DNA of 64,000 nucleotides from NCBI GenBank assembly GCA_913055655.1, contig CAJXKA010000005.1, positions 186,001 to 250,000 of the forward strand, given 5' to 3'. The position numbers and the translations under genes are program-made. Of the stretch, positions 1 through 8,695 are shown piece after piece. A model generated the notes under the pieces. That model was not told where the DNA came from. It searched no databases and saw only the letters and a list, made by a program, of their open reading frames with translations. Numbering within the stretch: position 1 is the first letter of the stretch; every line of letters begins with the position of its first letter. This DNA is from an uncultured Oceanospirillales bacterium. Its GTDB lineage: Bacteria > Pseudomonadota > Gammaproteobacteria > Xanthomonadales > SZUA-36.

Positions 1-2
1 GC

Positions 3-368
3 GCGGCGGTGGCCGCCGGGGCGCTGCAGGCACTGGGCTGGCTGACGGCGGACGCACGCCTGATCGAATCCGCCAATGCCGCCGTCAATGCCGCGCGCGC
101 CGACATGGAGAAGTACGCGCTCGGCCACGCCAGTTTCATCCGGGTGCTGGCGGACGGGATGAAGCCACCCGCAATGGTGGTCATCGAGGGCGGCAATGCC
201 GACGCCATGGACCGGCTGCGAGACGTGGCGCGCCGCCACGATGCGGTACACTGCTTCGCTCGCCCCGGAGAGGGGGCGGTCACCGCCAGTGTCTGCCTGG
301 GCGACCGCTGCCTGGCGCCGGTGACGACTGTCGAGGCACTCGAAGAACAACTCCAACAACGGAACTGA
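3..368 (+). CDS. C-terminal end of a YyaL/DUF255-like thioredoxin-domain protein (partial)
   Basis: The reading frame is open from the window edge, so only the last ~120 residues are visible and the true start lies upstream. The fragment resembles the C-terminus of the YyaL/spermatogenesis-associated-protein-20 family (N-terminal thioredoxin fold plus a glucanase-like toroid). The main hint is the end of the protein, where a short strand with VCLGDRCLAPVTTVEALEEQ recalls the family's closing 'C-x-x-x-x-C-x-x-P-V' segment. The family's biochemical role is poorly established. The gene is three bases upstream of the SLC13 permease and is probably co-transcribed with it. The assignment rests on a short tail, so it could be another protein with a similar end. 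Confidence 0.6.
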   Translation, partial: AAVAAGALQALGWLTADARLIESANAAVNAARADMEKYALGHASFIRVLADGMKPPAMVVIEGGNADAMDRLRDVARRHDAVHCFARPGEGAVTASVCLGDRCLAPVTTVEALEEQLQQRN

Positions 369-371
369 CCC

Positions 372-2201
372 TTGGTCGAACTCGCCCTCCCCAACTTCCA
401 CGCGCTGGCCGTCATGGTGCTGATCGTGGTCGCGCTGGTGTTGTTCTCGCGCGAGGACATCCCGCTGGAGACCACCAGCCTGGTGGTGCTGGTGCTGCTG
501 ACCGTGGGCTTCACGCTGTTCCCCTACGAGGGCGAACAGGGCGCGGTGGTGGCCAGCGACTTCTTCCTGGGGTTCGGCAACCGCGCGCTGGTGGCCGTCT
601 GCGGCCTGATGATCGTCGGCCAGGGGCTGGTCGCCACCGGCGCCCTGGAACCGGTCGGCCGGTTCCTGGCCCGGATCTGGCGTTGGGGCCCGGCGCTCTG
701 CCTGCTGCTGACGCTGCTGATCACCGCGGTACTCAGCGCGTTTATCAACAACACGCCGATCGTGGTCATGATGCTGCCCATCCTGGTCGGTGTGGCCATT
801 CGTACCGGGTCGTCACCGGCCGGCACGCTCATTCCCATGGGCTTCGCCAGCATCCTGGGCGGCATGGCCACCACTATTGGTACGTCCACCAACCTGCTGG
901 TGGTGAACGTGGCGGCCGACCTGGGCATGGACCCCTTCGACATGTTCGACTTCACCGGGCCGGTGCTGGTGGGCGGCGTGGTGACCATCCTGTACCTGTG
1001 GCTGATCGCGCCCCGGCTGTTGCCGCAACGCGAGCTGCCGCTGAACCGCGGCGTCTCGCGCGTCTACACCGCGCAGGTCCGCCTGAACACCGGCAGCCCC
1101 GTGGTCGGCCAGCGCCTGGCCGACGCCATCCTGAAAACCAGTGACGCCATGAGCGTGGACACCATCGAGCGCGGCAACGGGGTATTCGTCACGCCGCTGC
1201 CCGACGTGGTGCTGCGCGCCGGCGACCGCATCACCACCAGTGATACGCAGGGCAACCTGCGCGAGTTCGCGCGCCTGCTGGGCGGCACCCTGTTCGACGG
1301 CGACCAGGAAGTCGACGCCGATCACCCGCTGTCCACGGGCGGCAGCCGCATCGCCGAGGTGGCCATTACGCCGGCCTCGAGGCTGAAGGACGTGCTGATC
1401 GGCCGGGCCCAGCTGATGTCACGGTACGGCCTGCGCCTGCTGGCCTTCAACCGCATGGAAGGCTCCGAGGACCGCGGCTCGCCCGGGCTGGACGACGTGG
1501 CGCTGCGCACCGGCGACGTGCTGCTGGTGCAGGCCACGCCACGCCGGCTGAACGAACTGAAGAGCAGCCGCGATTTCCTGGTGCTGGACGGCAGCGTCGA
1601 ACTGCCGCACACCCGCAAGGCGCCAATCGCCCTGGCCATCATGATCGGCGTGGTGATCATGGCGGCGATGAATATCATGCCCATCGAGGTCAGCGCGCTG
1701 CTCGGCTGCCTGGCGTTGATCGTGACCGGATGCCTGGGCTGGAAAGACGCCATGGGCGCACTGAGCACGCAGGTCATCTTCATCATCGTCGCCTCGCTGG
1801 CCCTGGGTACCGCCCTGCTGATGACCGGCGGCGCCGACTTTCTCGCCAACCTGTTCGTTTACATCACGTTCGGCGCCTCGCCGGCCGTGGTCATGGCCGG
1901 GCTGATGTTCATGATGGCGGTGCTGACCAACGTGGTCTCCAATAATGCCGCCGCCGTCATCGGCACCCCTATCGCCATCGGCATCGCCCAGCGCCTGGGC
2001 CTGCCGCTCGAACCGTTCGTGCTGGCCGTGCTCTTCGGTGCGAACCTGAGCTTTGTCACGCCGATGGCCTATCAAACGAACCTGCTGATCATGAACGCGG
2101 CGGGCTACAAGTTTGGCGACTTCGTCCGCGTTGGCCTCCCGCTCGCCATCATTCTCTGGCTCACCCTCAGCGCGGTCCTGATCTGGGCTTACGGCCTCTG
2201 A
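372..2201 (+). CDS. SLC13/DASS-family permease with central TrkA-C (RCK_C) domains
   Basis: A 609-residue integral membrane protein. Two hydrophobic blocks (about residues 10-215 and 415-609) flank a soluble middle part (about 225-410) that looks like two TrkA-C/RCK_C regulatory domains. Family signatures are visible: INNTPIVVMMLPI and GTSTNLLV in the first half, and a matching SNNAAAVIGTPIA and FVTPMAYQTNLL in the second, as expected of an inverted-repeat DASS fold. Such proteins usually import anions (dicarboxylates, sulfate) with sodium, but the substrate cannot be read here. The start is TTG at 372, three bases after the previous stop; an in-frame ATG at 414 would remove part of the first helix and is less likely. 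Confidence 0.9.
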   Translation: MVELALPNFHALAVMVLIVVALVLFSREDIPLETTSLVVLVLLTVGFTLFPYEGEQGAVVASDFFLGFGNRALVAVCGLMIVGQGLVATGALEPVGRFLARIWRWGPALCLLLTLLITAVLSAFINNTPIVVMMLPILVGVAIRTGSSPAGTLIPMGFASILGGMATTIGTSTNLLVVNVAADLGMDPFDMFDFTGPVLVGGVVTILYLWLIAPRLLPQRELPLNRGVSRVYTAQVRLNTGSPVVGQRLADAILKTSDAMSVDTIERGNGVFVTPLPDVVLRAGDRITTSDTQGNLREFARLLGGTLFDGDQEVDADHPLSTGGSRIAEVAITPASRLKDVLIGRAQLMSRYGLRLLAFNRMEGSEDRGSPGLDDVALRTGDVLLVQATPRRLNELKSSRDFLVLDGSVELPHTRKAPIALAIMIGVVIMAAMNIMPIEVSALLGCLALIVTGCLGWKDAMGALSTQVIFIIVASLALGTALLMTGGADFLANLFVYITFGASPAVVMAGLMFMMAVLTNVVSNNAAAVIGTPIAIGIAQRLGLPLEPFVLAVLFGANLSFVTPMAYQTNLLIMNAAGYKFGDFVRVGLPLAIILWLTLSAVLIWAYGL

Positions 2202-2220
2202 CCGGAGAGCGTGTCGCAGG

Positions 2221-2303
2221 GTGCCGGGGTGGCGCAGCCTCAACCGGGCTCCGAAGTCCGCTTCGCTGCCAGTCGCCCGGTCGAGGCTGCGCCACCCCGG
2301 CGC
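2221..2303. repeat. Large imperfect palindrome (REP-like or terminator-like element)
   Basis: The 29-base arms 2221-2249 and 2275-2303 are inverted copies matching at 27 of 29 positions, counted by eye. They enclose a 25-base middle that itself contains a small hairpin (CGAAG/CTTCG, 2252-2265), so the RNA or single strand would fold into a branched cruciform. It starts 19 bases after the permease stop. There is no T-run directly after the arm, so a simple intrinsic terminator is less likely than a REP/REPIN-type repeat or mRNA-end stabiliser. No second copy was noticed in the window. The rest of the gap up to 2461 shows a weak promoter-like pair (TTGTTT 2353-2358, TATATT 2378-2383, spacer 19) and nothing else. 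Confidence 0.7.
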
Positions 2304-2461
2304 CACGATACGGCGTTCCGGGCCAGGGCCGTAAGCCTCGATTGCAGCGAGGTTGTTTTTGAGCCGCGGAATTGAGGTATATTGGGGGGAATAATGAGTC
2401 CGGTGTTTCCTGGGGGGGAGAAAGCCGGTGTTTGACCCATAGAATTTGAGCCCAGTCCATT

Positions 2462-3322
2462 TTGAGTTCCGACCCTACTTCCGCCGAGTCATTGCTGAAC
2501 AATTCAGACCAACCTGCGACAGGCAATTTGCTTGGGGCGGGTGATCCGGCGGCGTTCGAGATTCTGAACCCGGAGGGAAAGGCGCCTTTCCTGCTGACCT
2601 GCGACCATGCGAGCCGGGCGTTTCCGGCGTCGCTGGCGCAGCTGGGCGTGGCGGACTGGGTGCTGGAGCGGCACGTGGCCTGTGATATCGGCGCGGCCGA
2701 ACTGACGCGGGCGCTTTCGAAGCGCTTCGATGCGCCGGCCGTGCTGGCGGGCTTCTCACGACTGATTATCGACCTGAACCGTCACCCCGATGACCCGACC
2801 GCGTTTGTCCGGGTCAGCGACGGTATCGCCATTCCGGGCAATCTTGGACTGGACGACGCGGCCCGGCAGTCGCGCATTGATGAACTGTTTACCCCCTACC
2901 ACGACGCCATAGACCGGCGGCTTGACCGCTTTGAAGCGGACGGCCGCGTGCCGGCCCTGGTCTCGGTGCACACCTGTGCACCCATATTCAACGGCGCCAC
3001 ACGCCGCTGGCATACGGGCATCATGTGGGACCGTGATCCGCGGCTGGCGTTGCCGTTGATCGACGCGTTGCGCGAGGTCGACGGCCTGTGCGTGGGGGAC
3101 AACGAACCTTATTCCGGACGTCACCCGGCGGATTACACCGTCGATGTCCACGGCGAAGGCCGTGGGATACCGTGCGTCGGAATCGAGGTACGCCAGGACC
3201 TGGTGGGTTCAGCCGATGGGCTGGATCGCTGGGCTGGCATACTGGGCGATGCGCTGGAACGCGTTTTCGCCGAAACGGCCGACCTGGCACGACGGCCTGA
3301 AACGAGGGGCGCCTGTGAATAA
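2462..3322 (+). CDS. N-formylglutamate amidohydrolase-family protein
   Basis: A 286-residue protein of the N-formylglutamate amidohydrolase (HutG/FGase, PF05013) family, metal-dependent amidases that release formate from N-formylglutamate. The family start motif LLTCDHASRAFP lies near residue 42, followed by HVACDIGAAELT, LIIDLNRHPDD, SVHTCAPIFNG and a C-terminal EVRQDLV. These contain the expected His/Asp/Glu metal and substrate positions. No histidine-degradation (hut) genes flank it, so the true substrate may differ, as for many stand-alone members. The start is the only upstream option, a TTG at 2462 with no strong ribosome site. The C-terminal codons overlap the hairpin at 3309-3340. Confidence 0.85.
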   Translation: MSSDPTSAESLLNNSDQPATGNLLGAGDPAAFEILNPEGKAPFLLTCDHASRAFPASLAQLGVADWVLERHVACDIGAAELTRALSKRFDAPAVLAGFSRLIIDLNRHPDDPTAFVRVSDGIAIPGNLGLDDAARQSRIDELFTPYHDAIDRRLDRFEADGRVPALVSVHTCAPIFNGATRRWHTGIMWDRDPRLALPLIDALREVDGLCVGDNEPYSGRHPADYTVDVHGEGRGIPCVGIEVRQDLVGSADGLDRWAGILGDALERVFAETADLARRPETRGACE

Positions 3323-3340
3323 CATTTTTTTTACAGGCGC
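3309..3340. other. 8-bp inverted repeat spanning the stop codon of the amidohydrolase gene
   Basis: GCGCCTGT (3309-3316) and ACAGGCGC (3333-3340) are perfect inverted copies around a 16-base, T-rich loop that contains the TAA stop. The T-run lies inside the loop rather than after the stem, so this is not a normal intrinsic terminator on either strand. It may stabilise the mRNA end or bind a protein. Confidence 0.45.
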
Positions 3341-3387
3341 GGTGCCAGAATGGTTACAGGACGCGGTAAGCACACTTTTATTACTGT

Positions 3388-3414
3388 TTGACCACTCTTT
3401 AGCTTGACTATAGA
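3388..3414 (+). promoter_or_regulatory. Candidate sigma-70 promoter of the TonB operon
   Basis: TTGACC (3388-3393) and TATAGA (3409-3414) lie 57 bases upstream of the chosen DUF3450 start in an AT-rich pocket, unusual for this GC-rich DNA. The 15-base spacer is shorter than ideal, so this is only a candidate. No Fur-box-like palindrome was seen beside it. Confidence 0.35.
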
Positions 3415-3470
3415 GTGTGCGTTCGCTTTTCCCAGACTCCACTAAATCATTTCCCACAATGAGAATCGGT

Positions 3471-4268
3471 ATGATCACTAAACGAACCCTTTCGTACCGT
3501 CCGACGAAGGTAGCGGTAACAACCGCGTTACTGATGTCGGCGGTCTCCGGCGCCACTTTCGGCGCCACCATCCAGGACGTCACCAACGCCGGTGAGCAAC
3601 GGGCCGCGGCAGCCGCCGCTGACCAGCAGCGCATCGACCAGGTGGCCGACCAGATTGAACAGATCGTCATTGACTTCGAAACCGAAGCCAAGGTGGTCGA
3701 CGGCCTGAAGGTTTACAACAACCTTCTGCAGCGCCAGGTCAACAACCAGGAAACCGCGAAGGCGGACCTGGCGGCAGCCATCGACGATGTCGCGCTGATC
3801 GAGCGCCAGATCGTCCCGCTGATGACCCGCATGCTCGACTCACTCGACGAGTTCGTACAGCTGGACACGCCGTTCCTGGTGGACGAGCGCAATGACCGCA
3901 TCGCTCGCCTGCGCGACATGATGGAACGCTCCGACGTCGCCGCCGCTGAGAAGCTGCGCCAGATTCTCGAGGCCTACTCCATCGAGAATGAATATGGTCG
4001 GACCATTGAAGCCTACAAGGGTTCACTGGATATCGACGGACGCACCCAGGAAGTCGACTTCCTGCGTATCGGCCGTGTCGCCCTGGCCTACCAGACGGTT
4101 GGCGGCAACGTCACCGGCGCCTGGGACAAGGATGCCGGCGAATTCGTCTCGCTTCCCCCCGAAACCTACAAGGCCCAGGTCACCGAAGGCCTGAGAATCG
4201 CACGTAAGCAGGTGGCACCTGATCTGCTGGTTGTGCCTGTTGCAGCCGCGAAGGAGGCCGGACAGTGA
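3471..4268 (+). CDS. DUF3450-family periplasmic protein of a TonB2-type energising operon
   Basis: A 265-residue exported protein. With the ATG at 3471 it has a basic N-terminus, a hydrophobic stretch (TTALLMSAVSGATFG) and then a long helical, Q/E/A-rich region (about 35-130) that looks like a coiled coil, typical of DUF3450. In Vibrio-type TonB2 loci this gene precedes ttpC, and the gene order here is the same. It probably sits in the periplasm as an accessory of the TtpC/ExbB complex, but its mechanism is not established. An upstream ATG (3459) and GTG (3417) are possible starts, but would place extra residues before the signal peptide. Its stop overlaps the GTG of ttpC by four bases. Confidence 0.85.
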   Translation: MITKRTLSYRPTKVAVTTALLMSAVSGATFGATIQDVTNAGEQRAAAAAADQQRIDQVADQIEQIVIDFETEAKVVDGLKVYNNLLQRQVNNQETAKADLAAAIDDVALIERQIVPLMTRMLDSLDEFVQLDTPFLVDERNDRIARLRDMMERSDVAAAEKLRQILEAYSIENEYGRTIEAYKGSLDIDGRTQEVDFLRIGRVALAYQTVGGNVTGAWDKDAGEFVSLPPETYKAQVTEGLRIARKQVAPDLLVVPVAAAKEAGQ

Positions 4269-5635
4269 AAAACCGTACCCTGAAACTGCTGGGCGCCGTT
4301 GCCCTGTCCATGGGCTTGTCTGCCCCGACTTTGGCCGCCGAAGCGGTGAACCTCGATGAGCTGCTGCGCCAGGTTGAAACCGGTCGCGTGAAAGACGCAC
4401 AGGAAGCGCAACAGCGCCTGGCCGACTTCCGCGCCGACCGCGCCAGCCAGCAGCAGAAGCTGGCCAACATGCGCGCCGAGAAAACCCGCCAGGAAAACCT
4501 CTCAGCCCAGCTGGAAGCGACCTTCGAAGCCAACGATGTTGAGATCTTCGAACTGGAAGCCGCCCTGCAGGATCGCCTCGGCGACCTGAAAGAGCTGTTC
4601 GGCGTGTTGCAGCAGGCCTCCGGCGATGCCATCGGCCAGTTCAGCAACTCCCTGACCCAGGTCCAGTACCCGGAGCGTACCCAGTGGCTGACCGAGTTCG
4701 CCGCCAAGATGGGCCAGACCACGCGCATGGCGTCCCTGGACGAAATCGAGCGCCTCTGGTTCGAAATCCAGCGTGAAATGACCGAGACCGGCAAGGTTGT
4801 CGAATTCCCGGCCACCGTGGTCACCGCCACCGGCGAGGAAGCCGAAAAGACCGTCACCCGTATCGGTGCGTTCAACCTCGTTGCCGATGGCAAGTACCTT
4901 GAGTACCTCCCGGAAACCGGCCGCGTACTGGAACTGCAGCGCCAGCCGCAGTCCCGCTACACCAACCGCCTGGACGACTTCGAGTCTGCCACCTCCGGCC
5001 ATTCACCGGTCGCCATTGACCCGACCCGCGGCCAGTTGCTCGGCCTGCTGGTGCAGACCCCGAGCCTGAGCGAGCGCATTGCCCAGGGTAAGGAAGTCGG
5101 CTGGGTGATCATCGCCCTGGGTATCATCGGCGTGGCCATCGCCATCTGGCGCTGGATCGTCCTGACCGGTGTCGGTGCGAAAGTCCGCTCTCAGATCAAG
5201 AACCCGGAAAACCCCGGCAACAACCCGCTGGGTCGTGTGCTGAAGGTCTACCAGGAGCACAAGGGCGAAGACGTGGAAGCCCTGGAACTGCGCCTGGGTG
5301 AAGCCATCCTGCGCGAAACACCGAAGTTCCAGTCCATGCTGCCGATGCTGAAGATCATTTCGGTCGTCGCACCGCTGTTGGGTCTGCTGGGTACGGTGAC
5401 GGGCATGATCGTGACCTTCCAGGCCATCACCCTGTATGGCGCGGGCGATCCGAAACTGATGGCCGGTGGTATTTCCACCGCCCTGATGACCACCGTGCTT
5501 GGCCTGGTCGTGGCAATCCCGACCGTGTTCCTGCACACCCTGGTTTCCGGCCAGGCCCGCAAGCTGACGCAGATCCTGCAGGAAGAATCCGCAGGCCTGC
5601 TGGCAGAGCAGGCGGAAGCGCAGCGGGGAGCATAA
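4265..5635 (+). CDS. ttpC: TtpC-like long ExbB-family proton channel protein
   Basis: At 456 residues this is about twice the length of ordinary ExbB. It has a signal peptide (LGAVALSMGLSAPTLAAEA), a periplasmic helical region with coiled-coil character to about residue 270, then three membrane segments (near 278-300, 358-380 and 400-420) carrying the MotA/TolQ/ExbB domain with PLLGLLGTVTGMIVTF. This architecture is TtpC of the Vibrio TonB2 system, which is needed together with ExbB2/ExbD2/TonB2 for TonB-dependent uptake. The GTG start at 4265 is supported by a strong AAGGAGG (4251-4257) seven bases upstream, inside the end of the DUF3450 gene, which indicates translational coupling. Confidence 0.92.
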   Translation: MKNRTLKLLGAVALSMGLSAPTLAAEAVNLDELLRQVETGRVKDAQEAQQRLADFRADRASQQQKLANMRAEKTRQENLSAQLEATFEANDVEIFELEAALQDRLGDLKELFGVLQQASGDAIGQFSNSLTQVQYPERTQWLTEFAAKMGQTTRMASLDEIERLWFEIQREMTETGKVVEFPATVVTATGEEAEKTVTRIGAFNLVADGKYLEYLPETGRVLELQRQPQSRYTNRLDDFESATSGHSPVAIDPTRGQLLGLLVQTPSLSERIAQGKEVGWVIIALGIIGVAIAIWRWIVLTGVGAKVRSQIKNPENPGNNPLGRVLKVYQEHKGEDVEALELRLGEAILRETPKFQSMLPMLKIISVVAPLLGLLGTVTGMIVTFQAITLYGAGDPKLMAGGISTALMTTVLGLVVAIPTVFLHTLVSGQARKLTQILQEESAGLLAEQAEAQRGA

Positions 5636-5638
5636 GGC

Positions 5639-6178
5639 GTGGATACGCTTTACTACTACCTGCCTTTCCTGGAGTCCATCCGTGACTTCATGGAGCTTGG
5701 CGGACCGGTCCTCACCTGGATCGGTCTGCTGACGCTGGCGATGTGGATTCTCATCATCGAGCGACTGATCTATTTCCGGGTCGGTCACAGGAAGATGGTG
5801 GCCACCGCCCAGCAGCTCTGGGAATCACGGCCCGACCACCGGACGTGGAACGCGCACCAGGTACGCGCAAGGCTGATCTCGATGGTCAGCCGGAACATGG
5901 ACAAGTACATCGCCATGATCCAGACCTGCGTCGCCCTGTGCCCGCTCCTGGGCCTGCTCGGAACGGTGACCGGCATGGTCAACGTGTTCGAGGTCATGGC
6001 CATTTCCGGTTCAGGCAACCCACGGTCGATGGCCGCGGGCGTGTCCATGGCGACCATCCCGACAATGGCCGGCATGGTCGCGGCGCTGTCGGGTATCGCG
6101 ATGAGCACCTACCTGCAGCGGAAAGCCGCCCGGGAAAGAGAACTCCTGAGTGACCATCTGGTCATAAAACATAGCTGA
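5639..6178 (+). CDS. exbB: ExbB-type proton channel subunit
   Basis: A 179-residue inner-membrane protein with the ExbB/TolQ topology: one helix near residues 22-42, a cytoplasmic stretch, and two C-terminal helices containing CPLLGLLGTVTGMVNVFEVM and the conserved ATIPTMAGMVAALSG segment. It should form the proton-driven motor with ExbD and TtpC. The GTG start lies three bases after the ttpC stop. It is the short partner of the long TtpC protein, as in Vibrio TonB2 loci. Confidence 0.92.
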   Translation: MDTLYYYLPFLESIRDFMELGGPVLTWIGLLTLAMWILIIERLIYFRVGHRKMVATAQQLWESRPDHRTWNAHQVRARLISMVSRNMDKYIAMIQTCVALCPLLGLLGTVTGMVNVFEVMAISGSGNPRSMAAGVSMATIPTMAGMVAALSGIAMSTYLQRKAARERELLSDHLVIKHS

Positions 6179-6184
6179 CGGGCT

Positions 6185-6207
6185 TGCGGCCCCTTCACGG
6201 GGCCGCA
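6185..6207 (+). other. Strong GC hairpin between exbB and exbD
   Basis: A perfect 9-bp stem TGCGGCCCC/GGGGCCGCA with a five-base loop sits seven bases after the exbB stop and just before the exbD ribosome site GGAGA (6211-6215). It has no T-run, so it is more likely an mRNA stability or processing element that sets the exbB:exbD ratio than a terminator. Confidence 0.55.
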
Positions 6208-6222
6208 GCTGGAGACCGCAAA

Positions 6223-6630
6223 ATGAAGCAGTTTTTCAATCAACAACAGCAGGAAGAAGAGTCGGAGATCAACATTACGCCCATGCTGGACGTGGTGTTC
6301 ATCATGCTGATCTTCTTCATCGTCACCGCCACTTTCATCAAGGAAGCCGGCATCGACGTCAACCGGCCTGACGCGCAGACCGCCGTCAAGCAGGAAAAAG
6401 CCAACATCCTGATCGCCATCGGTCCGAACGATGACATCTGGATCGACCGTCGCCAGGTCGACGTCCGCTCAGTGCGCCCGAACATCGAGCGCCTGCACGC
6501 GGAGAACCCCCAGGGTTCGGTCGTGATCCAGGCGGACAAGCTGTCGAAAACCGATACGCTGATCCAGGTGATGGACGCTTCCCGCCAGGCCGGCGTGTAT
6601 AACGTTGCGATTGCCGCGCAGGAAGACTAG
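6223..6630 (+). CDS. exbD: ExbD-type biopolymer transport protein
   Basis: A 135-residue protein with a short cytoplasmic N-terminus, a single membrane helix at about residues 21-42 and a periplasmic domain. The helix begins ITPMLDVVFIMLIFF and carries Asp23, the position of the proton-relevant aspartate of ExbD/TolR. The ATG at 6223 is chosen over an upstream TTG because GGAGA lies seven bases before it and the upstream option runs through the hairpin. It would pair with ExbB and TtpC to energise TonB. Confidence 0.93.
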   Translation: MKQFFNQQQQEEESEINITPMLDVVFIMLIFFIVTATFIKEAGIDVNRPDAQTAVKQEKANILIAIGPNDDIWIDRRQVDVRSVRPNIERLHAENPQGSVVIQADKLSKTDTLIQVMDASRQAGVYNVAIAAQED

Positions 6631-6640
6631 GAGCGCGCCC

Positions 6641-7294
6641 ATGGCAACTATCCAACAATCCCTCTCCTCCCGGGAAAGCCCCGGGCTGGGGCGCCTGCTG
6701 ATCGGCTTTGTCATTGGCCTGGTCATCACGCTGTTCCTGTTCTGGTTCATGCAGTACATGATCGCCATTGCTGACCGGAGCCTGGACGAAAGTGATCGTG
6801 GCGCGCTCGTGGACTTTGTCCGCGTGCAGCGCGACGAGAGCATCCAGCGTAAATCGCCCAAGCCCGAAAAGCCGCCACCCCCGGACGCCCCGCCACCGCA
6901 GCCGCCCACGCCGCAGCTGGACAACCTCGACCCGACCGCAGAGACCATCGCCATTGATTCGGCGCCGGTGCAGACGGACATCGAGATGACCGGCGGCTTC
7001 AGCCTGGGTGTCGGTGAAGGCGACTACCTGCCGATCGTGAAGGTCGCGCCGATCTACCCGCAGCGTGCGCTGTCCCGAGGGACGGAAGGCTACTGCGTCG
7101 TGGAGTACACGGTGACCCGGCAGGGCACGATTCGAGATCCCTTCGTGATCGAGAGCCAGTGCACCAGTTCGCTGTTCCACCGCGCTTCCGTGCAGGCGGC
7201 CATGAAGTTCAAGTACAAGCCCCGCGTCATCGACGGCCAGGCCGTGGAAGTCCCGGGTGTACAGAACAAGTTCACCTTCGAGATCCAAGAGTAA
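6641..7294 (+). CDS. tonB: TonB energy transducer
   Basis: A 217-residue protein with a cytoplasmic start, one membrane helix (about 20-42), a short proline-rich spacer (KPEKPPPPDAPPPQPPTPQ, about 71-89) and a C-terminal TonB domain (about 130-217) with YPQRALSRGTEGYCVVEYTV and KFKYKPR. It spans the periplasm and contacts the TonB box of outer-membrane receptors. The ATG at 6641 follows AGGAG at a good distance. The short spacer and small size match TonB2-type proteins rather than E. coli TonB. The carbohydrate-type receptors at 25.0 and 61.1 kb and the ZnuD-like receptor at 44.4 kb are plausible clients. Confidence 0.93.
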   Translation: MATIQQSLSSRESPGLGRLLIGFVIGLVITLFLFWFMQYMIAIADRSLDESDRGALVDFVRVQRDESIQRKSPKPEKPPPPDAPPPQPPTPQLDNLDPTAETIAIDSAPVQTDIEMTGGFSLGVGEGDYLPIVKVAPIYPQRALSRGTEGYCVVEYTVTRQGTIRDPFVIESQCTSSLFHRASVQAAMKFKYKPRVIDGQAVEVPGVQNKFTFEIQE

Positions 7295-7300
7295 ACCGCC

Positions 7301-8644
7301 ATGAACCGAAACAAGCGTAAACATGTGAGAGCCGCCAGCCTGCTGCTGTCGGTCGCGCTCGGTGTGGCCGGTGTTCCCTACGCCCAGGCGCAGGATGGCA
7401 GCGACCGCGAGACCAAGCAGACCGTGGCCATGAGCCAGAAGGTCTACGAGGCCCTGACTGAAATCCAGGGCCTGGTCGAAGCCAAGCAGTACAGCCAGGC
7501 CGACGCCCTCATCAAGCAGAGCCTGGCGAACGAGAAACTGGAACCGTACGAGCGGGCCCAGTTCTGGAACCTGACGGCGTACTCCTACTACCTGCAGGAA
7601 CGCTACAAGGACGCGATCGGCGCCTATGACCAGGTCATGGCGCAGCCGGAGCTTCCGGAAGCCCTGCAGCAGTCCACGCTGAAGACGAAAGCGCAGCTCC
7701 AGGCGATCACCGAGGACTACCGCGGTGCACTGGCCACCGTCGACCAGCTGATGAAGCTGGTGCCGAACCCCTCTGCCGATGTCTACATGGTGCAGGGCCA
7801 GGCCTACTTCCAGCTGGGTGAGTACGACAATGCCCTTGGCCCGATCAAGACGGCCATCGACATGAACCGTGCCCAGGGCGTGACGCCGAAGGAGAACGAC
7901 CTGCTCCTGCTTCGCGTGATCTACTACGAGAAGAAGGACTTCCAGAACATGATCGCCGTCCTGGAAGAGCTGATTACGCTCTACCCCAAGGACACCTACC
8001 TGCTGACCCTGGCCGGCGCCCATTCCGAACTGGGCGATACCGAGAAGCAGCTGGTGATCGTGGAAACCCTGTACGAGAAGGGCTACCTGAAGACGCAGTC
8101 GCACATCGTCAACCTGGCCAATCTCTACCTGCTGCACGGCGCGCCTTTCAAGGCGGCCACGGTTCTGGACCGGGAGATTGACGCCGGAACGGTCGAGGCC
8201 AACGAGCGCAACCTGCGACTGCTGTCACAGTCCTGGTTCACCGCGCGCGAGGACGAGAAATCGATCCCGCCGCTGCGCCAGGCGGCCCAGCTGTCCAACG
8301 AAGGCGAGCTCTACATCCGCCTGGCACAGTCCTACCTGAACCTGTCGGACTGGGACAACGCTGCCGAGGCGCTGGAAAGGGGCCTGCAGTTGGGTGACCT
8401 GAGCCGGCGTGACACGGCGAACGTGATGCTGGGCATGTCGTATTTCAACCAGAAGAAGTTCAACCAGGCCCGCCGTGCTTTCGAAGCGGCCATGTCGGAT
8501 GACCGCAGCCGCCGTACGGCGCAGCAGTGGATCAGCTACGTGGACAGCGAAATCAAGCGTGCCGAACTGATGTCGCAGGAGTTGCCCGAACAGGCGACCC
8601 CGGATGTCCTGAACGAAATGCTGGATGATTCGACTGGGCAGTAG
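7301..8644 (+). CDS. Periplasmic TPR protein closing the TonB2-type operon
   Basis: A 447-residue protein with a signal peptide (hydrophobic about 14-27, then AQA) and then tetratricopeptide repeats along its whole length. Repeat signatures include AYFQLGEYDNALGPIKTAID and NLSDWDNAAEALERGLQLGD. TPR proteins in this position are known from Vibrio TonB2 loci and are thought to be accessory scaffolds of the energising complex. It begins six bases after tonB and is the last gene before a clear terminator at 8696-8726. Confidence 0.88.
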   Translation: MNRNKRKHVRAASLLLSVALGVAGVPYAQAQDGSDRETKQTVAMSQKVYEALTEIQGLVEAKQYSQADALIKQSLANEKLEPYERAQFWNLTAYSYYLQERYKDAIGAYDQVMAQPELPEALQQSTLKTKAQLQAITEDYRGALATVDQLMKLVPNPSADVYMVQGQAYFQLGEYDNALGPIKTAIDMNRAQGVTPKENDLLLLRVIYYEKKDFQNMIAVLEELITLYPKDTYLLTLAGAHSELGDTEKQLVIVETLYEKGYLKTQSHIVNLANLYLLHGAPFKAATVLDREIDAGTVEANERNLRLLSQSWFTAREDEKSIPPLRQAAQLSNEGELYIRLAQSYLNLSDWDNAAEALERGLQLGDLSRRDTANVMLGMSYFNQKKFNQARRAFEAAMSDDRSRRTAQQWISYVDSEIKRAELMSQELPEQATPDVLNEMLDDSTGQ

Positions 8645-8695
8645 TCCCCGCACTGGCATCCACGGCCTGTTACCCGGGTCGTGAATGAACTGAGA

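Noticed and set aside
6386..8137. A 583-codon minus-strand frame across exbD, tonB and the TPR gene
   Set aside because: It covers three genes with clear domains and ribosome sites and has no recognisable domain itself.
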